This document shows positions 8,853 through 16,998 of a stretch of DNA of 25,151 nucleotides, piece by piece. The notes beneath the pieces were generated by a model that was given only the letters and a program-made list of their open reading frames with translations, searched no databases and was not told the DNA's origin. The translations under genes and the position numbers were made by a program. Numbering within the stretch: position 1 is the first letter of the stretch; each line of letters begins with the position of its first letter. Source of the stretch: CAZNPL01 sp964574815 (lineage in GTDB: Bacteria > Planctomycetota > Phycisphaerae > UBA1845); contig CAZNPL010000056.1 in NCBI GenBank assembly GCA_964574815.1, forward strand, positions 1 through 25,151. Reading direction: 5' to 3'.

Positions 8853-9617
8853 TTTGTCCATCTCCCGCCCTGGGTCTCGCTTGTCGTTTTCTCGTTCGTG
8901 TTCGGGGTCGCGGGAATTCTTGTCTACAAGTACGCCTCCGATCAGCAGGCCATCCAGCGCGTCAAGGACCGCATCAAGGCCAACGTCCTGGCCATCAAGC
9001 TCTTTAAAGACGAGCTCGGCGTCATGTTCCGGTCCTGCGGCGACGTCCTGCGCTGCAGCGGCGCCATGCTGCGCCATTCGCTGAAACCTCTGCTTGTCAT
9101 GATCATCCCCTTCATCCTTGTCGTCGCCCAATTGGGGCTGCGCTACCAGTGGCGGCCTGTCAAACAAGGCGAGGAACTGGTTGTCCGTGCGGACGTGTCA
9201 GAGAATGTCGACTTGACCCGCGTACACCCGACTCTGAAGACCTCAGAAGGCGTCACGGTGACCACGCCCCCGGTCCGAGTTCCGACAGAGCACCGGGTCT
9301 ACTGGAGAATCCAGGCGGTAAAACCCGGAAAACATCGCCTGCAGGTGCGCGTGAGCGAGGATTCCGTCGAGAAATCCGTTGTCGTCGGCGATAGCCTGCA
9401 GCGCGTCAGCGCTCTGCGCACGCACGCGTTCTGGCCCCGCTTACTCCATCCCGCCGAAAACGCCATCCCCGACGACTCCTCGGTGCGCGCCGTCGCAGTG
9501 GCGTACCCCGATCGCGCCTCCTGGTTCTGCGGCTCGAATGTCTGGATCCTGTGGCTGATCGCGCTGTCGTTTGTGTCCGCGTGGCTGCTCAAGCCGGTAT
9601 TCCGCGTTCAGTTCTGA
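8787..9617 (+). CDS. Three-TM membrane protein with an Oxa1/DUF106-like helical core
   Basis: A 276-residue integral membrane protein. Hydrophobic segments lie at residues about 29-48, 100-117 and 252-272. Between the first two is a charged amphipathic helical hairpin (SDQQAIQRVKDRIKANVLAIKLFKDELGVM), reminiscent of DUF106/EMC3/TMCO1-type insertases of the Oxa1 superfamily. Residues about 125-240 form a beta-rich domain probably outside the membrane. The N-terminal coding sequence is tandemly duplicated (MTRIFDALF twice), so 8787 or 8820 could be the true start; 8820 gives a more compact N-terminus. It follows the RHH-like gene by 77 bases. The family link rests on pattern recall and is moderate; membrane localisation is secure. 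Confidence 0.78.
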   Translation: MTRIFDALFWVMTRIFDALFAPFVHLPPWVSLVVFSFVFGVAGILVYKYASDQQAIQRVKDRIKANVLAIKLFKDELGVMFRSCGDVLRCSGAMLRHSLKPLLVMIIPFILVVAQLGLRYQWRPVKQGEELVVRADVSENVDLTRVHPTLKTSEGVTVTTPPVRVPTEHRVYWRIQAVKPGKHRLQVRVSEDSVEKSVVVGDSLQRVSALRTHAFWPRLLHPAENAIPDDSSVRAVAVAYPDRASWFCGSNVWILWLIALSFVSAWLLKPVFRVQF

Positions 9618-9679
9618 GCCGCATCTTTCATACCGCGCTGATCGCCACCGCAAATGTAGGTGTCTAGCCAGGGTACCAT

Positions 9680-9782
9680 GGGCAAGCGGAGCCGCCAACG
9701 GCGGAACTTGCCCGTGCGTTCCTGCCGTACGACGGAGGCACGGGCAACGCGGCTCTTGCCAGTGCGCAAGATACGCGTTGCC
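9680..9782. repeat. Nested REP-like palindromes between convergent genes
   Basis: Three overlapping perfect inverted repeats: GGGCAAG/CTTGCCC (9680-9686 with 9707-9713), TGCCCGTGC/GCACGGGCA (9709-9717 with 9738-9746), and GGCAACGCG/CGCGTTGCC (9743-9751 with 9774-9782). Each has a shorter inner palindrome: CCGCC/GGCGG, CCGT/ACGG, CTTGC/GCAAG. The first and second share bases and cannot form together. The block lies between the 3' ends of the membrane-protein and S9 peptidase genes and probably works as a REP element and/or a two-way terminator. Confidence 0.65.
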
Positions 9783-9837
9783 TGTGGCACACTGCTCGGC
9801 GCGCTAGACACGTCCGAAGACATGAGCCACCCGCCGG

Positions 9838-11943
9838 CTAATTCACGCGGCCGCTCGGTTCGGCTGTCTGGTTGCCGGTGGTCTTGCCGAGGACCCAGTG
9901 GTTGAACCACATTTTGTCCCACTCCATCTTGGCCTTGCGGTGGGTGTAGCTGGTCAGGCCGTGGCCTGCGCCGGGGTAGACGACCAGTTCGGTCGGTACG
10001 TTCAGGTAGTGGTGCAACGCGCGGTAGAGGCCCTTGCTGTGAATAGGCGGGCAGCGCGGGTCCTTCTCGCCGACGTGCACGAGTGTCGGAGTCGTCACCT
10101 TGTGCACGTCGAAGAGCGGAGACGCGCCGCGCATCTGCTCCTCCTGGTTCCACGGGAGGCCCTTGTTGAAGTTGATGACGTGGCCCGGGGTGTCCTCGGC
10201 CAGCCATTGGGAGACGACGTCGAAGACGCCGGCGCCGCTGCTGGCGGCCTTGAAGCGGTTAGTCTGGGTGATGAGGCAGTTGGTCAGGTAGCCGCCGTTG
10301 CTCCAGCCCATGACGGCAAGGCGGTCGGGGTCGGCGATGCCCTGATCGACGAGGTGATCAACGCCGGTGAGGATGTCCTGCACGTCGACGTTGTTTTTGT
10401 TGCCGATGAGGCCGGTCAGGAACTCGTCACCATAGCCGGTCGAGCCGCGGTAGTTGACGCTGAGCAGGGCCCAGCCGCGGGCCGGGAAGAGGACGCGGCC
10501 GTAGATCCAGAATCGCATTCGAAGCAGCGTGGATGCGGTCGGCCCGCCATGGACTTCGACCATGGTGGGCAGGGGGTTTCCGGTCTGATAGTCCGGAGGC
10601 AGTTCGAGGATGCCCTCGACCGGGGTGCCGTCGGTGCTGGTCCATTGAATGGTCGTGATACTGGGGAGCTTCCATGTGTCCACGTGGGGATTGACGCGGG
10701 TGATGCGATCGTACTCGACCATGCGGCCTCGGGTAGGAACCATGAAAATGTCCGGCGGATGGGTCACGTCGCTCATGACGACGGCCGCCCGCTTTCCGGA
10801 CTGATCAATGTTGAACCCTTCGAGGGCAACGTCGCCGGGCGTCATGGCGTACCCGTCCCCCTGTCGGCCGTCGGCGATGTTTGGGACGCAATACGCTCGT
10901 TTTTGTGCGTGGTCCTCGGCCAGGAAACAAAGGTCGTGGGATTCCGGCCGCCATTCCAGGTGCCCGGCCACGTGTATTTCGTTGGGACGGGAGAGCTTCC
11001 AGGGCTTTCCGGCCCCGCTGTCGCCGAACTGCGTGACGAAGATCTCGGACGAATATCCGTCGAAATCGACCTGAAACGCAAGGCGGGAGCTGTCGCTGGT
11101 CCAGGTGAGACTCGAGAGCCAGCCGTAGGGGGAGGGGGCCTTCTCCCGCCATTGTTGGTCGGGAAGAGAGTGGATTTCGCCGTCTCGGGCGTTGTAGATG
11201 TCGACGCGGGAGCGGCCTTCGTGGGTGATCAGCTCTTCGGTCGGGGTGGTGACCATAGCGATCCAGCGGCCGTCCGGCGAAACGGTGAACTCGCGGATGA
11301 CCCGGTTGTCGCCGAGCACTTTTTCGCTGCGCCAGTTGACCAGGTCGAGCTTGTGTACTTCGTCGAATTCGGTCACGCCGTGCCCGTAGGTCAGGTCGGC
11401 GAAGCGCTCGCGCAGGGGTTTCCACGGGTCGTCGCTCACCTGCTCCTTTCCGACGGTATAGTACAGCGCTTTCCCGTCCTCCGAGAGTTCATACTGGTCG
11501 ATCCCGCCGGTTTCGCGCGTCACGGGGAAGGGATTGCCTCCCTCGGCGAGGACGCGCCAGACCTGCGTTTTGCCGGTGTAGGGGGGCTTTTCTTCGCCAT
11601 GCCGCTTGCGGGCGCTTGTGAAGTAGATCCAGCGGCCGTCGGGGCTCCACGTGGGTGACCCGTCCGCGGCCGGGTCGAAGGTCAGGCGCAGCGGTTCCTT
11701 CTTCTCGACACCCACGACCCAGAGGTCGACGTTGCGTTTGTCCTCGGTTTTGGCCCACCGCATCTCGGTGTATGCGACACGCTCCCCGTCGGGGGAAAGC
11801 GCGCATCCGGTGACGACCGCGATGGTAAAGTAGTCGTCGGCGACGATGTCGTGGGTTCGCTCAGGTTCCGCCGCCAACGCGGCTCCACACACGCAAGCCA
11901 GTTGGGTTGCCGCCGCCGTGAGCATTATCAACAGGTTTTTCAC
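9838..11943 (-). CDS. Exported S9-family (prolyl oligopeptidase-type) serine peptidase
   Basis: A 701-residue peptidase of the S9 family (acylaminoacyl-peptidase/DPP IV-like). The start at GTG 11943 is supported by GGAGGA (complement of 11951-11956) seven bases upstream and by a clean signal peptide (VKNLLIMLTAAATQLACVCG, cleavage after about AALA); the open frame extends 57 codons further without support. Residues about 40-400 form a beta-propeller with repeated SPDG/SPDGRW motifs (PD40/TolB-like). The C-terminal alpha/beta-hydrolase domain has the triad Ser548 (GWSNGGY), Asp628 (GEKDPRCPP) and His661 (GAGHGL). It should cleave short peptides in the periplasm. It is convergent with the membrane-protein gene; no operon partner is evident. 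Confidence 0.92.
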   Translation of the reverse strand: MKNLLIMLTAAATQLACVCGAALAAEPERTHDIVADDYFTIAVVTGCALSPDGERVAYTEMRWAKTEDKRNVDLWVVGVEKKEPLRLTFDPAADGSPTWSPDGRWIYFTSARKRHGEEKPPYTGKTQVWRVLAEGGNPFPVTRETGGIDQYELSEDGKALYYTVGKEQVSDDPWKPLRERFADLTYGHGVTEFDEVHKLDLVNWRSEKVLGDNRVIREFTVSPDGRWIAMVTTPTEELITHEGRSRVDIYNARDGEIHSLPDQQWREKAPSPYGWLSSLTWTSDSSRLAFQVDFDGYSSEIFVTQFGDSGAGKPWKLSRPNEIHVAGHLEWRPESHDLCFLAEDHAQKRAYCVPNIADGRQGDGYAMTPGDVALEGFNIDQSGKRAAVVMSDVTHPPDIFMVPTRGRMVEYDRITRVNPHVDTWKLPSITTIQWTSTDGTPVEGILELPPDYQTGNPLPTMVEVHGGPTASTLLRMRFWIYGRVLFPARGWALLSVNYRGSTGYGDEFLTGLIGNKNNVDVQDILTGVDHLVDQGIADPDRLAVMGWSNGGYLTNCLITQTNRFKAASSGAGVFDVVSQWLAEDTPGHVINFNKGLPWNQEEQMRGASPLFDVHKVTTPTLVHVGEKDPRCPPIHSKGLYRALHHYLNVPTELVVYPGAGHGLTSYTHRKAKMEWDKMWFNHWVLGKTTGNQTAEPSGRVN

Positions 11944-12171
11944 AAGCACGTCCTCCGTATCGCCCATGCCGTCTCGTTCACACGCCGAGGGCGCGTGGTT
12001 CATCCCACCAGCAACGAACCGACAGGCTAATCCGATCTGGTGCGGCCGCAACTGCATGCGGCGCTGCCCCGGGCCAAGAAGAAGGTCTGGGAGCGCAACC
12101 TCTTTGGGGTGCATGAGTTGCGGCGAAACCGACCGCGCGCGGAAACTCCAGGTTTCTTCCCAGTTTATCTA

Positions 12172-12200
12172 TTGACGCCATTTTCGATATCTTCTAAGTT
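12172..12200 (+). promoter_or_regulatory. Possible promoter before the structured spacer
   Basis: TTGACG at 12172-12177 and TAAGTT at 12195-12200 are separated by 17 bases in an unusually AT-rich stretch. The site faces the hairpin-rich segment that follows and no protein gene on that strand. Consensus match is only partial. Confidence 0.3.
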
Positions 12201-12440
12201 CGGGTGGTTGAGTCGTGGCGACGTAGCCGAAGCAAACGGCTCAAACGTGGGCGTTGTCGTGAAGCTGTTTCGCTGAGCCGCTATCTGTGAGACGGGGCCG
12301 TGCAGCGGGTCAGTCAGGACCCACCTTCACACAGTGAACGGTGGCGCTCGCACGAGGGTGGCTTTCCGGACGGGGATGGACCTAGAAAGCCAAACAGGTG
12401 CTTGAGATGACCTCTCGGTCACCTGTTTGGCCTTTCGTCA
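12201..12440 (+). ncRNA. Candidate structured RNA, unidentified
   Basis: This gap between two minus-strand genes holds a run of hairpins: GGGTC/GACCC (12307-12322); CCACCTTCAC with GTGAA-c-GGTGG (12321-12344, one bulge); CTCG/CGAG (12347-12356); GGCTTTC/GAAAGCC (12360-12391); and a long stem at 12385-12436. Neighbouring stems share bases, so alternative folds are possible. It could be an independent plus-strand RNA starting near 12205, the 3' end of the isochorismatase-like transcript, or a leader of the S9 peptidase gene on the minus strand. I could not match it to RNase P, tmRNA, SRP RNA or a riboswitch class I know. Confidence 0.35.
12385..12436. terminator. Long hairpin, possible terminator
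   Basis: CCAAACAGGTG (12390-12400) pairs perfectly with CACCTGTTTGG (12420-12430). GAAAG (12385-12389) pairs with CTTTC (12432-12436) across one bulged base. The loop contains a small GAGA/TCTC palindrome. It lies about 70 bases after the stop of the isochorismatase-like gene. There is no real T-tract on either side, so factor-independent termination is uncertain. Confidence 0.4.
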
Positions 12441-12504
12441 TTTCTGGGGCGCTGGTCGGCGCTGAACCGGTGCAGCACCGAGTTGTCGCGACGTTGAAGG
12501 GGGC

Positions 12505-13242
12505 TTATCGCCTCGAACGGCGTCGCCGGCCGTTGCCGTTGGATCGGAGTGCCGGTGCGGGGCGGGCCGGCCACGGGTAGATCAATCCGGCGCTGGTGTA
12601 ACGACCTCGTCTGGGCAGCCGGCGCTGAATCAGTTCCTCGACGGTCATCAGCCTGGCCCCCTTGGCGGCCAACAGACGCAGGGAGAGGTCCGATTCGGTG
12701 GGATTCCAGCATCCGCACACGTCGGTTACGACGGCTACTTTCTTGTGGCGAGCGATCAGCCCGAGGGCCACGGCCTTGACTTCGTGCTCGGCGGTAGCCC
12801 CATATACCACGAATTCCTCGGCTCGTAGCTGAGTGAGAAATCGGTCAGCTTTGGGGTTGGCGAAGAGGTCTTCGCTGCGCTGCGGGAAGATCACCTGCTG
12901 ATGCCGGCGGAAGAGGTCGGTGGCCACGCACAAAGTGTTATCTCCGGGGACGAACACCCGGGACGGCAATAACGTAAATGGCAGTTTGTGGTATCCCGGG
13001 CTGCCTTCGATGCAGTGTACGCGCCGGGCAAAGCCCAGGGCATCATGCCTTCGATGCGACTCGACCGAGGAGATGATCGGAACCTGGTTGCGTTTTGCCC
13101 ATGCGACGACACGTCGCAGGCAGGCGTGAATCCCGATGGTGTTGAGGACCGGACAGGCGCCGGTCGGGTCGAAGAAATCCCGTTGCGTGTTGAGATCGAC
13201 CAGCACGCACCGATGTATTCTACCGTTAATTCCGTCCAGCAT
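12505..13242 (-). CDS. Isochorismatase-fold hydrolase homologue lacking the catalytic Cys
   Basis: A 245-residue protein of the isochorismatase/cysteine-hydrolase fold, starting at an ATG preceded by GAAGGAAG. The first strand carries the conserved Asp (LVDLNTQRDFF, Asp16). The later conserved helix start reads VVYGATAEHEVKAVALGL, where nicotinamidase-like enzymes have G-x-x-T-D-x-C-V; the catalytic Cys aligns with Glu154. The usual catalytic Lys also seems replaced near Gln121/Arg122. Isochorismatases proper (EntB, PhzD) also lack this Cys, so hydrolysis of another bond type or loss of activity are both possible. The last 40 residues are Arg/Pro-rich and look disordered. No co-transcribed partner is evident. 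Confidence 0.8.
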   Translation of the reverse strand: MLDGINGRIHRCVLVDLNTQRDFFDPTGACPVLNTIGIHACLRRVVAWAKRNQVPIISSVESHRRHDALGFARRVHCIEGSPGYHKLPFTLLPSRVFVPGDNTLCVATDLFRRHQQVIFPQRSEDLFANPKADRFLTQLRAEEFVVYGATAEHEVKAVALGLIARHKKVAVVTDVCGCWNPTESDLSLRLLAAKGARLMTVEELIQRRLPRRGRYTSAGLIYPWPARPAPALRSNGNGRRRRSRR

Positions 13243-13890
13243 TCGCTTCCTTCCCCAGTCGAGCTGCCACCCTCGAAACGAACGGGTTTATTGCTCGGGA
13301 CTGCGTTGCCGAGTGGCCGTCCTGTGGGGGAGATGCCCTAGCCACAGAGAACATGACACGGCGCAGGAGTCGGCAACTGCGAACCGGGCACGGAATACTA
13401 GCACGTGAGAATGGCCGATGCGAGGAGGGAGTCGAGGAAAACTGCAAATTATTTCCTGGAATGAGGTTGCATCGCGCGGTTTTTCGGACGAGCGTTGTTG
13501 TTTTGTTGCAGAGACCCAAATCGAGCGCACGCGTCGCCCCTCAGGACCCGCGCTAATACATCAATAATTGCATTTTTAATTTAAGTCCCTCCGCGGCTTC
13601 GAAAACGCAACACAGGTCTCAGGCCCATCTTCATAGAGTTAGCCTCGAGGCGACAACCGGCGGCCGACGCCTCCACTCCCCGTCACGACTTGCCCATGCG
13701 CGTCGGGCGTCCGTTTCCACTCGGCCTCACAACCGCCCGCCCTCCGTGCCGTGCCGCGAGTCCGTGCAGAAGTTGAACTGAGCAATTCCAGAATTTTCTA
13801 TTTTTTCGCGCGCGCTTCGGCTACAGTTCCCGTCTGAGAACTTATGCCGTCACGCTCCGCGCAGACCACTTTGAGCAGGATGGCGTTCTC
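13243..13890. other. Long intergenic region upstream of the modular-protein locus
   Basis: About 650 bases without a convincing gene. An AT-rich island at about 13551-13582 stands out from the GC-rich surroundings. The region separates the divergent isochorismatase-like gene and the first modular secreted protein, so it must hold both promoters. A possible sigma70-type pair is noted separately at 13773-13802. Confidence 0.5.
13773..13802 (+). promoter_or_regulatory. Possible promoter of the first modular gene
   Basis: TTGAAC at 13773-13778 and TCTATT at 13797-13802 are 18 bases apart, in an AT-rich patch about 90 bases before the start codon. The match is partial and planctomycete promoters are poorly defined, so this is tentative. 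Confidence 0.3.
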
Positions 13891-16800
13891 ATGCTGACCC
13901 ACCGGAGAGTTTCCCCGATCACCGTAGTCCTGCCGCTGTCCGCATTTCTCGTCGGGTCCGCTCTCGTGGTCCCTGCCTCCGGTCAGGGCGAGGAGGTGCG
14001 GTGGTACCACCTGTACGGTCGGGACGGATTCCTGGGCTGGTATCTGCCGCGGAGCGACCGTCTGGTGAAGCACCAGTGGCCCGTGACGCTGGTCTGGTTC
14101 GATGAGACGGAACGGGTCTGGTACTACACGTCCAACCCGGACATCCTGGACGCCGTCGACCAGTTGATGGATGCGAACCTTGACGTCGGTAACTTCGCAG
14201 ATGAACGCACGTTTGCCTCGGCCATCCACTTCCATTCGACGGCGTCGGACCGGTCCAGCACATCGACACGCTGGGTGAGAATTGACCGAGAGTCTTACCT
14301 CGAGTTTCCGACGGGGCTTTCAGCTTATTTGCACGAGATCGGACGGGTCCAATCGCCCCAGCCGGAGGGCGGGGTCGCGGCTCCGATGTTCCCCGCACCG
14401 GCCGGCAGCAGCCTGACCTGCTGTCGGACAATCATCGATCTGGATTGCCTCTGGGAGGTTACAGAGTCACCGCCGGCGGCGCCGAGGGCGCTGCCGCAAG
14501 GCGGCATACTGGGGTGCGATGACTTACCCGGGCTCGGCGAATGCGAGACCTGTACGGTGTGCTGCGACTCATGGAGCGACGGATGCCAGGGTGCGGGATG
14601 CGAGCAGCAGTCCTGTTCGGCCTTCACCGTCGAATGCGAATGGCACGATTGCCACTCGCACGAGTGCGTACCCGGCGAAGGGTGCGTTCAAACCTGGCTT
14701 TGCGGGGAGGCGCAGGAGTGCGAAACGGTGTTCTGCAATGACGCCGGTGCTTGCGATCAGGAAGACTGGCCAGACGGGACGCCGTGCACTCCGGACGACA
14801 ACTTGTGTACCTACGAGGAGTGCCTCGGAGGTACCTGCACGAGTACGACAATCCACTGCGACGACAACAACGAATGCACCAGCGACTCGTGCGACCCCGG
14901 GACGGGCTGCGTGTTTGAGGACAAGCCCGACGGCACGGGCTGCGACGACGAGGGGAATCCGTGCACCGAGGACGTTTGCGTGGACGGAGTGTGCACGCAT
15001 CCGCCCAAGGACTGCGACGATGACAGAGAGTGCACGTCCGACGGCTGCAATGCGGAAACCGGAGCGTGCGTCAACCTGGACCTAGCACCCGGCACGCCCT
15101 GCAGCGACGATGGCAACGAGTGTACGCTGGACCATTGCCTGGACGGTAACTGTGTGCACCCCGACGTGGCACCCGGCACGCCGTGCAGCGATGACGGCAA
15201 CGAGTGTACGCTCGACTATTGCCTGAGCGGAAACTGCGTGCACCCCCGCGTGGCCGACGGCACCGCTTGCACCTCGGACGGCGATCCCTGTACGGACGAC
15301 ATTTGCCAGACCGGTGCGTGCGCCAACCCGCCGGTCGATTGCGACGACGGCAAACCGTGTACCAATGACTCTTGCGACCCGACGAACTGCCTGGGCGCAT
15401 GCCCGTGCCTTTTTGAGTGCAAGCCAGAGGGTTGCGGCCTGCTGGTTGAGACCCTGCCGCTCACCGTGTGCCCGGGCGGAACAGGCTATTTGGAGTTCGA
15501 GACCAACAACACGAGCGAGTGCAGCCGCTGGATTCGCGTCGTATTGACGGACACGTCTGCGGGCACGATTGTGTTGGACCCTCTGCCCAGCCCGGGCTTC
15601 AAACTTCATCAGCCAGGAGAACCAAAGAGCTGGTCAGTGCCGATTAGCGTGTCGGCGAGTTCCCCGACGGGTAACGGCAGTATCACCATCAACGTCTCGG
15701 CCTTCGGCAACGGCTGCCAAGACACCCACTGCACCGACGGGACGGTGACCGTAGCCGTGCCGAACCTGGACCTCGAGATCCACAACGGCGGTGCCGACCT
15801 GGATCACGGCGATGCCCTTGGGCCGCAGGGCTCGGCGGTCGCGGAGGCGGACGAAGAGGACATCGGCGGATTCGTCCTGGTGAACTGGGATGACGATGAC
15901 GGCGACGGCGTGATGAACCCTGACGGGTCCTGGACGACCGCGCCAGTTCCCGACCTTGAAGAGTCTTCGGTCACGGACGAGGATAACCTGGCGAAGCTTG
16001 TTCCGAAGATCCAACCGATTCCGTTGGACGGCAGCGCGGAGCTGGAAATCGTCCAGGGTGCCGACAAGATCAAACTGTGGTCAACCAGGACAAAGGGAAC
16101 GGAGTTTCTGCCCGGGGCGACCCTGAAAACGTGGAGCCTCGGCGACCCGACGGAGAGAGACGAGTTTCAGCAGCTTGCGTGGGACGGCCTATGGATGGAG
16201 GGCATCGCGCCGAGCGATGCGGAGAGGGATATAATCCTGGTACTGCGTTATCGCCAGCCCGGCGGGCACGAAACGTGCACAGACACGGTCAAGGCAACCG
16301 TCGTCATGATCAACCTGGCCAACGCCGTGTATCGAGACAATCAGATCTGGACCCAGGGAGATCGTGGCCACGCCGCGCTGGTGTGGACATTCACGGGGCC
16401 ACTGCTCCGCGCAAACCTGAATGATGATGCCAAGTTCCTTATTATCGAAATCGCCGGCCCGACCGACGACAAGCCACTAACGACCATGACTCAGGCTGGG
16501 GAGACGGTCTATGGGTGCTTCACGAATCCCTCAATCACGTACGTAGAGAGACTGAAGATCCTTCAAGCCGCGAAGTCCCTAGTGGGATCGGATTTTGGCT
16601 ATCCGGTGCTCGGCGCGGAGGCGATCGAGCCGAGCGACTGGGACGGAAAGCTGAACACCATTACCAAAATGCGATGCGATGGGCTTGTTGAGGTTTGCTA
16701 CGAGATCAACGGCGTAGAGGTGTGGGGTATGGCCAGAGCCATCTTGGCCGGACAGGTGCACTACGATATCACGAGCCAATCCGACCTGTTCGATTACGAC

Positions 16801-16998
16801 CCTGTCCTTGGACTGTGGGAGTTAGGCGGGAACGGACTGCCGGGCAATCTGGAAGAGCACAACGATTTTGACAGCGTCGGCTGGGCGGATACGTTACAAC
16901 CCGCGACACAGTGCGGTCACGTGACCCCCGAGGATGCCGATACGAGGTTTCAAAAGCAGGATCTTTGTATCCCTGTCGGATCAAAGGGAGGAAACTGA
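13891..16998 (+). CDS. Secreted modular CTDC-repeat protein with permuted NlpC/P60-like C-terminus
   Basis: A 1035-residue exported protein, the only one of three related genes here with a signal peptide (residues 1-32, ending PASGQG). Residues about 35-150 are a unique domain. Residues about 205-515 are a Cys-rich stalk of repeats such as CDDNNECTSDSCDPGTGC, matching the Dictyostelium-type CTDC repeat. Residues 516-625 form an Ig-like module with VCPGGTG. Residues about 626-808 form a module with an acidic, probably Ca-binding loop (NWDDDDGDGVMNPDG). The C-terminus has His827 (QGDRGHAALVW) followed by Cys929 (KMRCDGLVEVCYE), the His-before-Cys order of permuted NlpC/P60 (YiiX/LRAT-like) hydrolases; a peptidase, amidase or acyltransferase activity is predicted. 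Ribosome site GCAGGA is modest. Its stop overlaps the next start (TGATG). Confidence 0.85.
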   Translation: MLTHRRVSPITVVLPLSAFLVGSALVVPASGQGEEVRWYHLYGRDGFLGWYLPRSDRLVKHQWPVTLVWFDETERVWYYTSNPDILDAVDQLMDANLDVGNFADERTFASAIHFHSTASDRSSTSTRWVRIDRESYLEFPTGLSAYLHEIGRVQSPQPEGGVAAPMFPAPAGSSLTCCRTIIDLDCLWEVTESPPAAPRALPQGGILGCDDLPGLGECETCTVCCDSWSDGCQGAGCEQQSCSAFTVECEWHDCHSHECVPGEGCVQTWLCGEAQECETVFCNDAGACDQEDWPDGTPCTPDDNLCTYEECLGGTCTSTTIHCDDNNECTSDSCDPGTGCVFEDKPDGTGCDDEGNPCTEDVCVDGVCTHPPKDCDDDRECTSDGCNAETGACVNLDLAPGTPCSDDGNECTLDHCLDGNCVHPDVAPGTPCSDDGNECTLDYCLSGNCVHPRVADGTACTSDGDPCTDDICQTGACANPPVDCDDGKPCTNDSCDPTNCLGACPCLFECKPEGCGLLVETLPLTVCPGGTGYLEFETNNTSECSRWIRVVLTDTSAGTIVLDPLPSPGFKLHQPGEPKSWSVPISVSASSPTGNGSITINVSAFGNGCQDTHCTDGTVTVAVPNLDLEIHNGGADLDHGDALGPQGSAVAEADEEDIGGFVLVNWDDDDGDGVMNPDGSWTTAPVPDLEESSVTDEDNLAKLVPKIQPIPLDGSAELEIVQGADKIKLWSTRTKGTEFLPGATLKTWSLGDPTERDEFQQLAWDGLWMEGIAPSDAERDIILVLRYRQPGGHETCTDTVKATVVMINLANAVYRDNQIWTQGDRGHAALVWTFTGPLLRANLNDDAKFLIIEIAGPTDDKPLTTMTQAGETVYGCFTNPSITYVERLKILQAAKSLVGSDFGYPVLGAEAIEPSDWDGKLNTITKMRCDGLVEVCYEINGVEVWGMARAILAGQVHYDITSQSDLFDYDPVLGLWELGGNGLPGNLEEHNDFDSVGWADTLQPATQCGHVTPEDADTRFQKQDLCIPVGSKGGN
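15172..15302 (+). repeat. Stalk segment nearly identical to 22984-23114
   Basis: Compared base by base with 22984-23114 (offset 7812), this 131-base stretch differs at three positions only (15247, 15248, 15285). It lies within the CTDC repeat region of the first modular gene and marks a recent duplication or gene-conversion tract. Confidence 0.85.

Noticed and set aside
9898..11658. 586-codon open frame on the plus strand
   Set aside because: It lies antisense to the S9 peptidase, whose signal peptide, propeller motifs and catalytic triad are clear; the frame is a GC-rich shadow.
12201..12440. RNase P RNA, tmRNA or SRP RNA
   Set aside because: None of the conserved cores of these RNAs could be found on either strand.
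14740..15420. Tandem repeats considered as a CRISPR array or minisatellite
   Set aside because: Spacing follows codon-level Cys-rich protein repeats with variable DNA; no constant repeat/spacer structure exists.
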